Shown: one piece after another, positions 20,366 through 28,653 of the stretch
How the letters are laid out: each line of letters opens with the position of its first letter
Position numbering within the stretch: the first letter of the stretch is position 1
From: Verrucomicrobium spinosum DSM 4136 = JCM 18804
GTDB taxonomy: Bacteria > Verrucomicrobiota > Verrucomicrobiia > Verrucomicrobiales > Verrucomicrobiaceae
Assembly (NCBI RefSeq): GCF_000172155.1
Contig: NZ_ABIZ01000001.1
Location: 4,125,105 to 4,189,104 of the forward strand
Length of the DNA stretch: 64,000 bases
Direction of reading: 5' to 3'
Program-made: the position numbers and the translations under genes
The notes under the pieces: generated by a model
What the model was told of the DNA's origin: nothing
Databases searched by the model: none
Seen by the model: the letters and a program-made list of their open reading frames with translations, nothing else

Positions 20366-20950
20366 TTAGGCGGTGGCTTGCGCTGCGGATTTGAGGGCGT
20401 CGTTGAGCGTCAGTTCCAGAGCACCCCGCATGCGATCCAGGTCTCCCTGGTTGACGGGACGCAATCGCAAGACCCAGTAGAACCACAGACCGTCCATGGC
20501 CGTGGTCACTGACTCTGCGACGCCAGGAGGCAGGCCGTCCTGCTCCACGTAGTGGTAGAACTCGGTGTACGCCTCCCTCATCGGCTCAATGAGGGCAGGA
20601 TTGTGAGCCAGCGCGGCAAACACGGAGCCGAAGGCGCGACGCAGCGCCTCTGTCCAAGTCTGGGCATCTGTGAAACAACTCTTGAGCAGCCCCCGGGTCA
20701 TGCGACCTGGGCCTTCCGGCTCATTGTCGTAAGCGGCCTTGAAGTAGTCCCGCCAGCGATTTGCCGTGCGTTTGACCATGCCCTCGATGAGCTGGTCTTT
20801 GGTTGTGAAGTAGTGGAGCACTCCCCCTTTGCTGACCCTGGCCTCTGCAGCCACGGCGTCAAAGGTGAGTCGCGCCACCCCATCCCGGGCGGCGATGGTT
20901 TCGGCGGCGTCGAGCAAGGTATCTTTGATGACAGGATTGGGGCGGGACAT
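20366..20950 (-). CDS. TetR-family transcriptional repressor of the RND operon
   Basis: A 194-residue TetR regulator. The N-terminal HTH (about 10-55: DTLLDAAETIAARDGVARLT, FDAVAAEARVSKGGVLHYF, TTKDQLIEGMVKRT) is canonical. The C-terminal ligand-binding half is all-helical. It is the first gene of the operon with the adaptor and RND permease, so it probably represses its own transcription until a pump substrate binds. No clean palindromic operator was recognised in the upstream gap, in contrast to the TetR gene at 48352. It starts with ATG at 20950. Confidence 0.92.
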   Translation of the reverse strand: MSRPNPVIKDTLLDAAETIAARDGVARLTFDAVAAEARVSKGGVLHYFTTKDQLIEGMVKRTANRWRDYFKAAYDNEPEGPGRMTRGLLKSCFTDAQTWTEALRRAFGSVFAALAHNPALIEPMREAYTEFYHYVEQDGLPPGVAESVTTAMDGLWFYWVLRLRPVNQGDLDRMRGALELTLNDALKSAAQATA

Positions 20951-21750
20951 AAGGAAATGGAAGCGGCAGACCGTCTGGACGGTTTGCTTTAGATCTGGGC
21001 TGGGAGATGAAATGAAAATCTAAGGATCTCGTCGTTTCTGTGACGAACCAGCTAGGCCGGATTTGACATTTCCGGCAAAAATCTTCCGCTCTTGGCGGCA
21101 ACGGCCTTATCGGGTGCAGTCGCTGGGAGCACAGGCCGAATCGTTGTGTTCATCGTCGAGAGAGGGGGTTGGGGCTTTCCGAACTGCCAGCCTGTGGACT
21201 CCATTGGAAATGGAGTTTACGCCACCGCTTGGGAGAGCGGCAGATCGCTGCTGGATGAATTCTGTAGAGCGAATACGGCAATCCCCACTTGGCAGATGCG
21301 CGGGAACTGAGATTTTTTTGCTGCCCTACAGCGTCAATAACCGATTAAAATCGGAACAGTGATCCTGGGAAGTAGCCTGTTCCAGCGTCCTGCGCGTGGA
21401 GTACCAGGGTCTGTTGAAACTTGATGAGATCGTCGAGAAGGCGAGGCCCTCAGACGCTTCAGCTAGTGCTCCTCACGTCAACAGCTACAGGGGCGCTGGG
21501 TGGTGGGGGATCAAACACCTGCGGGTTGGTGGAGAGGCGTGAGCCATCAGGGTGGGTGCGGATACAGAAGGTGTTCCAGGACTCCTTCTGCCGTGAGGCC
21601 GCCAGAGTCGGTCGTAGTTGTCGACGTGAGGAGGCACTGGCTTATCGGTATGCGATGTTTTCCCGGGGAGTGCGGCCAACTGCCCAAGGGTGGATTGATG
21701 GCCGCAGGGCGCGGTAGAATCAAACGCCCGAGAATCTACTTCCCGATGAG
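20951..21750. other. Intergenic region with decayed coding-like sequence
   Basis: No intact gene. Around 21500-21600 a minus-strand frame reads RQKESWNTFCIRTHPDGSRL and then Pro-rich text before hitting stops, which looks like a short remnant of a protein gene but cannot be assigned. The upstream part (20951-21400) should hold the promoter of the TetR-RND operon; no strong consensus box was found. The region leads into the 145-bp tandem array. Confidence 0.35.
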
Positions 21751-22185
21751 GGCGTCAGGGGCGGGTTGGTTGTGCGAAGGTCTTTGGGGGTTCTGTTCCC
21801 GACCCCGGATTCAACCACCTCGGGGTCTGTAGGGCGACCGCTCCGGTTGCCTCAGTCAGGGGTGGCGCGTGGCAAGCGGGGCGCTTGCCCTACAGGGCGT
21901 CAGGGGCGGGTTGGGTGTGCGAAGGTCTTTGGGTGCTCTGTTCCCGCCCCCGGATTCAACCACCCCGGGGTCTGTAGGGCGACCGCTTCGGTTGCCTCCT
22001 CAGGGGTGGCGCGTGGCAAGCGGGGCGCTTGCCCTCCAAGGTGTCAGGGGCGGGTTGGGTGTGCGAAGGTCTTTGGGTGCTCTGTTCCCGCCCCGGATTC
22101 AACCACCCCGGGGTCTGTAGGGCGACCGCTTCGGTTGCCTCAGTCAGAGCCACACGCGGCAAGCGGGGCGCTGGCCCTACAGGCT
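21751..22185. repeat. 145-bp tandem repeat array, three copies (array A)
   Basis: Units begin at 21751, 21896 and 22040 with GGCGTCAGGGGCGGGTTGG or a close variant, giving periods of 145 and 144 bp. Each unit contains a 66-67 bp inverted element bounded by TGTAGGGC and GCCCTACA (21828-21894, 21973-22038, 22116-22181; the right end of the second is mutated to GCCCTCCA). Within each element two hairpins stand in inverted orientation: GGCGACCG-CTT-CGGTTGCC and GGCAAGCG-GGG-CGCTTGCC. The same element in reverse orientation occurs in the 46-48 kb array. Open frames through it encode low-quality Gly/Ala/Arg text and are not genes. It ends about 30 bp from the hisH stop. Confidence 0.9.
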
Positions 22186-22214
22186 CCGGTGGAGACACCC
22201 GTCCCGCGCTGCCG

Positions 22215-22841
22215 TCACCCCTGCTTGGCCAAGTGGTCCACGGAGTTCTTCAACAGCGTCAGGCCCGCACGCTGGCTCTTTTCCGGGTGGAATTGCACGG
22301 CGATGACACGATCCGTCACGATGCCGCTGGCAAACTCGCCGGCGTAGTCGGTGAAACAACCTGCGAGATTGCGGTCAGCGGGCTGTGGGTAATAGGAGTG
22401 CACAAAATAGAACACCTCCTGATTGCCGAGGCCTTTCCAGGCGGGATGGGCCGAGTCAGCAAACCGGGCAGTGTTCCAGCCCATGTGGGGAACTTTGATG
22501 CCGGGCAGGGTCGGGAAGCGAGGCACGGTGCCCTGGTATTTAGCGAGGCCTTCGACCTCGGGGTTCTCCTCGCCCCGCTCAAACAGCAACTGATAGCCGA
22601 GACAGATGCCGAGATAAGGACGATCCTGCGCGAGCCATTCCTTCAACGGCTGCCACAGGCCCGTTTCCTTGAGCTGGCGCACAGAGTCCCCAAAGGCTCC
22701 CTGGCCGGGAAAAACCAGCAGGTCCAGGGAGTCGAACTGATCAGGCTGTGTGATGAGGGTGGCGTGCTGGTCGATGGCTTTGAACGCGTTGATCACACTG
22801 CGCAAATTGCCACCGCCGTAGTCGAGGATGCCGAGTTTCAA
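22215..22841 (-). CDS. hisH: Imidazole glycerol phosphate synthase, glutaminase subunit HisH
   Basis: A 208-residue class I glutamine amidotransferase. It hydrolyses glutamine and passes ammonia to HisF, which closes the imidazole ring to give IGP and AICAR in histidine biosynthesis. Catalytic nucleophile C80 lies in YLGICLGYQLLFE; H185 and E187 lie in VQFHPEKS. The oxyanion-strand sequence LLVFPGQGAFGD and KVPHMGWN are typical. The start appears to be TTG at 22841 (LKLGILDYGGGN); no in-frame ATG precedes it, so it may be weakly translated or coupled to hisB, which ends 61 bp upstream. hisF is not in the window. Confidence 0.96.
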   Translation of the reverse strand: MKLGILDYGGGNLRSVINAFKAIDQHATLITQPDQFDSLDLLVFPGQGAFGDSVRQLKETGLWQPLKEWLAQDRPYLGICLGYQLLFERGEENPEVEGLAKYQGTVPRFPTLPGIKVPHMGWNTARFADSAHPAWKGLGNQEVFYFVHSYYPQPADRNLAGCFTDYAGEFASGIVTDRVIAVQFHPEKSQRAGLTLLKNSVDHLAKQG

Positions 22842-22902
22842 GGAATGAGCTGATTGGGGACAAAAACTGAAGTGGTACTGACGAACTCAGAAATGCCCTG
22901 CT

Positions 22903-23499
22903 TTAGAGCATCTCTTTCGTGGAAGGTACGCCTGTCACACGCGGATCGTGACGGGTGGCCTGATCCATCGCACGGGCCAGCCCTTTGAAGAGCGCCTCGG
23001 CCATGTGGTGGGCGTCTTTGCCGTACTGGATTTCCATATGGAGCGTGGAGAGCAGGGCGCTGGAGAATCCTCTCATGAACTCCTCCACCAGCTGGAAGTG
23101 GAAGCCGATGCCGATGGTGTCCACCCGCTCAGGAGCGCGGAAGACCAACAGCGGGCGGCCGCTCAGGTCCGTGGCAACCTGGGCCAGCGTTTCGTCCATG
23201 GGCAGGAGGCACCAGCCGTATCGGGTGATGCCCTTTTTGTCTCCGAGTGCTTCCTTGAAAGCGTTCCCCAGCACGATGCCGGTGTCTTCCACGGTGTGAT
23301 GGTAATCCACCTCGATGTCCCCCACGGCGTCCACGGTCAGGTCGAAGAGCCCGTGCTTCGCAAACAAGGTCAGCATGTGATCAAGGAACGGAACCCCGGT
23401 CTTGATGCTGGAGACTCCCGCTCCATCCACGTTGAGGGTCAACCGGATGTCGGTTTCGGCGGTCTTGCGGTGTTGCTGGGAGGTGCGTGTTGCGCTCAT
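22903..23499 (-). CDS. hisB: Imidazoleglycerol-phosphate dehydratase HisB
   Basis: A 198-residue monofunctional IGPD that converts imidazole glycerol phosphate to imidazole acetol phosphate. The ATG at 23499 (MSATRTSQQHRKTAETDI) is preferred to a start 14 codons upstream that would run into the terminator of the preceding gene. Two Mn-binding motif regions are seen: FLDHML followed by DYHHTVEDTGIVLG in the first half, and GKDAHHMAEALFKGLARA near the end. No HisN phosphatase domain is fused. It is transcribed with hisH, 61 bp downstream. Confidence 0.96.
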   Translation of the reverse strand: MSATRTSQQHRKTAETDIRLTLNVDGAGVSSIKTGVPFLDHMLTLFAKHGLFDLTVDAVGDIEVDYHHTVEDTGIVLGNAFKEALGDKKGITRYGWCLLPMDETLAQVATDLSGRPLLVFRAPERVDTIGIGFHFQLVEEFMRGFSSALLSTLHMEIQYGKDAHHMAEALFKGLARAMDQATRHDPRVTGVPSTKEML

Positions 23500-23565
23500 G
23501 AAATGGATTCCCAATAACCGCCACGTGGGCGCGGGAGTCAACTCTCACCTCCCGAGGTGCCGGGA

Positions 23566-23605
23566 CAGAAAAAGCCCGCTGGCCGGGTCTCGGCACAGCG
23601 GGCTT
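23566..23605 (-). terminator. Rho-independent terminator after the PTPDL-type gene
   Basis: Plus-strand arms 23572-23581 (AAGCCCGCTG) and 23596-23605 (CAGCGGGCTT) form a 10-bp perfect stem. On the minus strand the stem is followed by TTTTTCTGT. It separates the upstream exported-protein gene (stop 23654) from hisB. Confidence 0.85.
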
Positions 23606-23653
23606 GAATGAGTATCGCAGTCCCGGGCGAAGCCGGGAACGGCTGGGCCAGGG

Positions 23654-25114
23654 TCAGTCCACCTTCTTCTTCTTGCCAAGGAAGATCACGGCCAGGAGCA
23701 CCACGAGCACACCACCGCCCACAATGGGGATGTACGGTCCGAGCTTCTCCATCATAGTTTCCGGCTCTGGTGCACTTGGAGCAGCGGCCGCAGAAGCGGC
23801 AGGCTTGGCGGCCTCCTCCCTCTTCTTCTCTGCCTCTTTCTTTTTCTTGGCCAGTTCCTCCTGCTTTTTCTTCAGGGCCTCCTCCATCGGGTTGCCAGTG
23901 GCTCCTTCGGCAGTTTTGGCTTTTCCATCGTCGTCTTCTGGAGCCGCTGCGACCGCGCCGCTGGTTTTGGCTTTGGCCTGCTTCTGGGACTCGATGACGG
24001 CCGCCTTCACCTGCTTGTCCACCGCAGCGTAGGCCAGCTTGTTGAACACCTGACCTTTGGCGATGCGGGCGAGGGTGTTTTGAGCCTCGGTGGCATTGCC
24101 ATCGGCAATGTACCGGATGGCGGCGGTGAGCACTTCATTCTCAGCCTGCAACGCAGCCAGATTCAGAGCCTTGAGGTCTGCGCGCTCCTTGATCACTGCG
24201 GCGGTCGCGTCCTGGAGGGACTTCAGGTCATACTTGTAGGTGTCGCGCCACTTGGTCTTGTTTTTGAGCTGGGCGTCTGCCAGGCTCTTGAAGTTGGCCT
24301 TCTCCTGCTCGATGGCGCTCTTGCTGAGCTGCTGGTCGGAGCCACTGAGCAGTTTGAGCCCGTCTTCTCGCTGTTTACTGATGATGGGCTGTTCTACGAT
24401 CAGGCCAGAAAGCTGTTTTTCGTATTTGTCCAGGATGTCCAGCGCCTCAGTGATGGAGGCTACATATTGGAGGGAGGCGGGGTACTGGGTGCGCAGGGCG
24501 TCAAAGGCACGCAGGGCGTTGAGGTAGCGGCTGTCCACGTTTTCAGCGGCAGCCTTGTTCATCTGCTGCCGCAGACGGAAGGCTTCGATGTTGTAGGCGT
24601 CTCGCTTGGCAGTTTCGGCGTCCAGCCAGCGGCCTTCCATCTTCACCTCGCCCTTTTGGACACGGGCTTTCTCCTCGCCGAGGGTGGCGATGATTTTTTC
24701 CACCTCGGTAGCTTCCGGCGTGCCGGGATGCTTGGCGGTGAAGGTGCGCAGTCTGTCCTGAATGATGGCTTCATAGTCCGCAGCGCTCAGCAGATCCGGG
24801 GTCGGCAGGATCTTGGCCAGACCGCGTTCTTCCATCTCGATCATCGCGGCACTCTGGCGCACGTGTTCTTTGATATCCGCCTTGTTGAGGACCTTTTTGT
24901 CTTTGATCTTCGGAGTCAGATTGTACTCGATCGTGACCGTCGATGCGTCTTCCGTGATCAAGGGGCCTTGATAACGTTCGCCGGACTTCATGGTGATGAT
25001 GTCCGCGTGGGTCAGTTGAAGCGTGAGGAGACCAGCAGCGGCGAATACGGGGAGGCGAAGTCGATATCGGGCAATCATGTTTGATGAAGCAGAATCAATT
25101 TTCTTGGAAAACAT
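23654..25114 (-). CDS. Exported PTPDL-type protein with C-terminal membrane anchor
   Basis: About 486 residues. The N-terminus carries a signal peptide (IARYRLRLPVFAAAGLLTLQLTHA); the start may be at 25114, where AGAAG precedes the ATG, or at the ATG at 25078. The mature part begins with DIITMKSGERYQGPLITEDA, a strand-rich motif common in verrucomicrobial exported proteins, then ILPTPDLLSAADYE, the signature of the PTPDL family. Residues 120-400 are helical with TPR-like character. The end is an Ala/Lys/Glu coiled coil (about 410-450), one membrane helix (IPIVGGGVLVVLLAVIFL) and a basic KKKKVD tail. So it would be a periplasmic protein anchored by its C-terminus. Function is unknown; a scaffold role is a guess. 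Confidence 0.8.
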   Translation of the reverse strand: MFSKKIDSASSNMIARYRLRLPVFAAAGLLTLQLTHADIITMKSGERYQGPLITEDASTVTIEYNLTPKIKDKKVLNKADIKEHVRQSAAMIEMEERGLAKILPTPDLLSAADYEAIIQDRLRTFTAKHPGTPEATEVEKIIATLGEEKARVQKGEVKMEGRWLDAETAKRDAYNIEAFRLRQQMNKAAAENVDSRYLNALRAFDALRTQYPASLQYVASITEALDILDKYEKQLSGLIVEQPIISKQREDGLKLLSGSDQQLSKSAIEQEKANFKSLADAQLKNKTKWRDTYKYDLKSLQDATAAVIKERADLKALNLAALQAENEVLTAAIRYIADGNATEAQNTLARIAKGQVFNKLAYAAVDKQVKAAVIESQKQAKAKTSGAVAAAPEDDDGKAKTAEGATGNPMEEALKKKQEELAKKKKEAEKKREEAAKPAASAAAAPSAPEPETMMEKLGPYIPIVGGGVLVVLLAVIFLGKKKKVD

Positions 25115-25241
25115 CTTCTAAGATTAGGGAGTTTGCAGATTTGAGTAAAGTTTTTTGCCGCGACGGCCCTTCGCCTGCGAACAATTTCCAACGGCAGCCA
25201 CTTTTCCCTGCAAAACCCCGAATCCCCGCTAATCTGCCACC

Positions 25242-26048
25242 GTGATCGCCCTCGCCACAGCCAGTCAAAAAGGAGGAGTGGGAAAAACCACCGTCTGTAT
25301 CAATTTGGGCCATGCCCTCGCCCGGCGTGGATGGAACGTCCTGCTCGTGGATACCGACCCCCAAGGGGGTATTGGCCTGTCTCTCAGCAAAAGCACCCGC
25401 AAGAAAAAGGGGTTCTATGACTACCTGGTGAAAGGCGGAGAAATTCGCACCTTCATCCTGCCTACGCGTCTGCCCGAGTTCAGCATCCTGCCTTGCGGTC
25501 AGCCGGAAGAGTTCTTGCGCCGTCATGATCTGAACGGGTCCGAGCAACGGCTGCGCGACCTGCTCAAGCAGGCAGAACTGATTGGGTATGATTGTGTCAT
25601 CCTCGACACCGCAGCCGGGCTCACCGGCCTGAGTGAGGTGGCAGTGCGGGTCTCAGACTGGGTGGTGATCCCGCAACAGGCGGAGCCCCTGGCCATCCGC
25701 AGTGTACCGCTCCTGCTGGAGACGCTGGCCCGCTTCCGCACGGAGGGGGCTCCTGTGCGCTTTGCCGGGCTGCTTCTGACGATGTTGATGGAGTCCCAGC
25801 CCGCCAGCGCAAAGGTGGCCAAGGAATTGCGGCAGATGCTGCCAGCCCAGCTCCTTTTCACCCAGGCCATCCCGCGTGACCCTCTCTTCCTTGAAGCCAG
25901 TGCCCTCGGACTGCCCCTTTCCCTCCTCCGCAAGAACCCGCCCCCTTCAGCCCTGCTGTTTGACCAGCTCGCCGCCGAGCTGGAAGAACGCATCGGACTG
26001 CAGCAATCCAAAGACCAAGTAGAAAGCCATGCAAGTCTCCTGGATTGA
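25242..26048 (+). CDS. ParA/MinD-type ATPase
   Basis: A 268-residue P-loop ATPase that starts with GTG at 25242. The deviant Walker A motif KGGVGKTT (10-17, signature K10), the Walker A-prime LLVDTDPQGG (34-43) and Walker B VILDTAAGL (about 117-125) define the ParA/Soj group. There is no N-terminal HTH, and no parB or parS is near, so chromosome partitioning is not the obvious role. The last 20 bp overlap the next gene at 26029, which implies translational coupling and probably a protein pair. ParA-like proteins often position cargo (chemoreceptors, carboxysomes, cellulose synthase) with a small partner. The pair may do so here. Confidence 0.9.
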   Translation: MIALATASQKGGVGKTTVCINLGHALARRGWNVLLVDTDPQGGIGLSLSKSTRKKKGFYDYLVKGGEIRTFILPTRLPEFSILPCGQPEEFLRRHDLNGSEQRLRDLLKQAELIGYDCVILDTAAGLTGLSEVAVRVSDWVVIPQQAEPLAIRSVPLLLETLARFRTEGAPVRFAGLLLTMLMESQPASAKVAKELRQMLPAQLLFTQAIPRDPLFLEASALGLPLSLLRKNPPPSALLFDQLAAELEERIGLQQSKDQVESHASLLD

Positions 26049-27024
26049 CGAAGACGAACTCCGCGCCCTGACCAGCCAGTTGCAGGGTGCTTTCCCTGAA
26101 CCCAAGGCCGGGGCACCGGTTGGATCCTCATTCCCTGAGGTGAATGAGGCGGTGATCGCGAACCTGCTGGAAGGCGGCCCGCTGCCCTCATCAACATCGT
26201 TTGCGAGGCCTGCGCCAACGGCTCCGGTCCCGGCCCCAGTTCGGGTCGCAGAGACGTCCCCTGCCCCCGCCGACGTTCCAGGAGGGTCACTGCCTCCGGT
26301 GGTGGCAGTCGCGGTGGAGGCCCCTCTGGCGGTCGTTCCCCAGATGCATGTCTCCGTCATCACCCCTGCTCCCGAACCGGTCGGCACGGTCCCTGACGAC
26401 AGCAACCGCCCTGAGGTGGCCCATATTCGTGATCGGCTCAAAGCCATCCGCGACCGGGCTCAAGCTGCGGGATTGCTCCCCCCTGCCCCAGATGTGCCGC
26501 CAGTCCCGCTGGCCGAGGAAGCCCCAGCAGCACCCGTGTGGGCCGCTGCCGAGGAACAGCCCCGACAGACGCCAGATTTTTCATCGCTGGCCCAAGCGGT
26601 GGCGTCCATCTCGGAGTCAGACGTGAATCCACCTGCCCTGCATCTGCCGGAAGACGGCACGATGGCGGAGCGGCTGGAAGGCTACACGCACTGGGCAGCG
26701 CGCCTCACCCGCGCCGAACAGATCATTCTCATGGACGACTATGGGGATCTCCTCTGGGGAAACCCGGAGAGCAACGACCTGATCCTCACCGCAATGCTGG
26801 CGCTGAATGCGTCCAGCCGGTCGCGCATCCCCGGCGCACCCGCCTTTCTGCGGTCACAGCTTGGGCAGAATCGGGAACTGCACGCCCTGCCTACGTCCAC
26901 CCGCTTCGGCACCGTAACGCTGGCCTTGATCAATCCCGCCGAGATCAGCACGGCCACGACCGGGCTGCTTCAGGATGGGCTGGTCAGGTGCATCGAGGGC
27001 AGCGTGGCGACCGCGCAAGGATGA
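26029..27024 (+). CDS. Partner of the ParA ATPase, possible roadblock/LC7-like C-terminal domain
   Basis: A 331-residue protein with two parts. Residues 1-210 are Pro/Ala/Val-rich, low in structure, with one predicted helix (HIRDRLKAIRDRAQAAGLL). Residues about 215-325 form a compact domain: LTRAEQIILMDDYGDLLWG, then ESNDLILTAMLALNAS, then FGTVTLALINPAEI and TTGLLQDGLVRCIEG. The strand-strand-helix order recalls the roadblock/LC7 (MglB-like) fold, but this is my inference, not a clear match. It overlaps the ParA gene by 20 bp. MglB and related proteins regulate small GTPases in other bacteria; here the partner would be the ParA ATPase. Confidence 0.75.
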   Translation: MQVSWIDEDELRALTSQLQGAFPEPKAGAPVGSSFPEVNEAVIANLLEGGPLPSSTSFARPAPTAPVPAPVRVAETSPAPADVPGGSLPPVVAVAVEAPLAVVPQMHVSVITPAPEPVGTVPDDSNRPEVAHIRDRLKAIRDRAQAAGLLPPAPDVPPVPLAEEAPAAPVWAAAEEQPRQTPDFSSLAQAVASISESDVNPPALHLPEDGTMAERLEGYTHWAARLTRAEQIILMDDYGDLLWGNPESNDLILTAMLALNASSRSRIPGAPAFLRSQLGQNRELHALPTSTRFGTVTLALINPAEISTATTGLLQDGLVRCIEGSVATAQG

Positions 27025-27245
27025 GGCGGAGGGAAGCGAGATTGGGCGGGGAGCTAGGCGGTTGAGCGAGCGCGGTTCGAGCCTTCATGTGATTTCGACG
27101 ACGCTGTGATCCCAAGGTGCGGCGGTGTGCGCTTGCACGACCTCCGATGTGCCGGAGAGACCAGGGGCTTCGATGATCCTGGAGCATTGGGATCTCACAA
27201 GGCAATGGGCCGTAGCCAGCCAAGGGCGACGTCAAACGCCCTGCC

Positions 27246-27944
27246 TCACCGGGTCCATGTCTTCAGAAGATCTGGCAGAATCACCTCCGCCGAGCCTTGA
27301 ATGACCGTGAAGTCAGGGACCTGCCGCTTGGCATCCAGGTCCACGTAGAACTTGGTCGCGTACTCGTGAGCGCATGAACACAAGCCTGCGGCGGGATACA
27401 CTTTAAGCGAGGTTCCCACTACAAGCACGCGTCCAGCACTGGCGACTTCATCCGCCGCCAGATCAATCGCCTTCACCTCTTCGCCGAACCAGACAATATG
27501 GGGGCGGAGTTGGGAGCCCTTTTCGCAAAGGTCTCCTAGGGCAATGGGCCGGGCGCCCAGTTCGTAGACGAGGGATTCATCGCTGGTGCTTCGGGCTTTG
27601 TTGAGCTCACCATGCAGGTGGATCACACGCGTCGAGCCTGCCCGTTCATGAAGGTCGTCCACATTCTGAGTGACAACCACCACTTCAAAGCGGTCCTCCA
27701 GTTCTGCAATGGCACGATGTCCGGCATTTGGCTCCACAGAGGCCGCCTTGGTGCGGCGCTCATTGTAAAACTCGAGCACCACCTCCGGCTGTCGCTCCCA
27801 TGCACGAGGAGAGGCCACGTCCTCGAAGCGGTATTGCTTCCAGTAACCGTTGTTATCCCGGAAGGTCGAAAGTCCGCTGGGGGCGCTGAGGCCCGCTCCG
27901 GAGATCACGACGACCTTCTTGGAATTGAATTGAATGGGGTTCAT
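27246..27944 (-). CDS. Sir2-family NAD-dependent protein deacylase
   Basis: A 232-residue sirtuin. It shows the NAD motif GAGLSAPSGLSTFRD (16-30), TQNVDDLHERAG (92-103) and catalytic H111 in HLHGEL. The class III specificity pair Y60 and R63 (FYNERR) is present, as in E. coli CobB, which predicts activity on succinyl- or malonyl-lysine. The usual four zinc-ribbon cysteines are missing: the region between the catalytic His and the Rossmann strand reads ARSTSDESLVYEL and DLCEKGSQLRPHIVWFGEEV. Sirtuins of this shape occur in Bacteroidetes and relatives. It stands alone next to a small hypothetical gene 45 bp upstream. Confidence 0.93.
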   Translation of the reverse strand: MNPIQFNSKKVVVISGAGLSAPSGLSTFRDNNGYWKQYRFEDVASPRAWERQPEVVLEFYNERRTKAASVEPNAGHRAIAELEDRFEVVVVTQNVDDLHERAGSTRVIHLHGELNKARSTSDESLVYELGARPIALGDLCEKGSQLRPHIVWFGEEVKAIDLAADEVASAGRVLVVGTSLKVYPAAGLCSCAHEYATKFYVDLDAKRQVPDFTVIQGSAEVILPDLLKTWTR

Positions 27945-27989
27945 TTTCCTTAACCTTGATCGGCCTTCTGCCGACCCATTCTTTCGCTC

Positions 27990-28292
27990 CTAATTTCCAG
28001 GTGTAGCCACTTCCTCCACCATCTTCCAGGTGTAGTCATACTCGCTCTGGAACATGTCCCACTCCTCACTGCTCACCGATTCGAAGCTGGGAGCATGAAA
28101 ATCTTTTTGGGTGAAGCGGACCTTGTTCATCTCACGACTGAAATACTTCAACCAGGCAAGGTCAGGGTGGTAGAGCTGGCCCCGCATCTTGAGCACGTGC
28201 GACTGGGGAAATCCCTCCAAGTCGAAAGTGGTGATCTCCGCGTTATCCGGAACTTCGACGTAGTGCTCAATGGTGACCTTGATCGTCTTCAT
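27990..28292 (-). CDS. Hypothetical protein (100 aa)
   Basis: The start is placed at ATG 28292 (MKTIKVTIEHYVEVPDNAEI) rather than at an upstream codon, because the added 40 residues show no protein character. The product is acidic, with strands at the N-terminus (TIEHYVEVPD), then GFPQSHVLKMRGQLYHPDLAWLKYFSREM and a Trp/Tyr-rich C-terminus (EEWDMFQSEYDYTWKMVEE). No cysteine and no signal peptide are present. No family is recognised. It is transcribed toward the sirtuin gene, which starts 46 bp away, so the two may be cotranscribed. Confidence 0.7.
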   Translation of the reverse strand: MKTIKVTIEHYVEVPDNAEITTFDLEGFPQSHVLKMRGQLYHPDLAWLKYFSREMNKVRFTQKDFHAPSFESVSSEEWDMFQSEYDYTWKMVEEVATPGN

Positions 28293-28653
28293 GGGAGTGG
28301 TCGAGGGTGCAGCTGAAATGACGGCAGTTATGTCGATTCGAAAACATGCCGCTAACGACTTGGATTTGAGCACTATTTTCTCGCGGCGCGAGGAAAAAGG
28401 TGATCGAGGCATAGGAACAAACCCTATTTTGACCTTCCGCCATCCTAATTTTTAGCGGAGAAAGCCCTATAAACTTCCGCGACGGAATCCCCATTTTGCC
28501 TGCATCGGCCCGATTTGCGTCCCACTTACAACGACGTGATGGGCAACGTTTTATGAGGAAAAATAGTATTCTTCCGCCATCGAGTGGGCTGCGCCCCAGA
28601 ATGAAGGGCCGTTCATACGCCAGGGGCGCAAAGATGGTCCCTGCAAAATTCTA
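28293..28653. other. Intergenic region
   Basis: About 360 bp between the hypothetical gene and the AcpH-like gene. It is relatively AT-rich around 28400-28480 and 28550-28580 compared with its neighbours and should contain the promoter for the minus-strand hypothetical/sirtuin pair. No repeat or RNA gene was recognised. Confidence 0.4.

Noticed and set aside
20340..20486. Longer adaptor protein starting inside tetR
   Set aside because: The extra 49 residues overlap the TetR gene in another frame; the ATG at 20339 starts a normal membrane anchor.
21485..21679. A gene or pseudogene in the gap before the 145-bp array
   Set aside because: One frame has a protein-like stretch (WNTFCIRTHPDGSRL) but stops on both sides, and no family could be named. 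It is noted only as possible debris.
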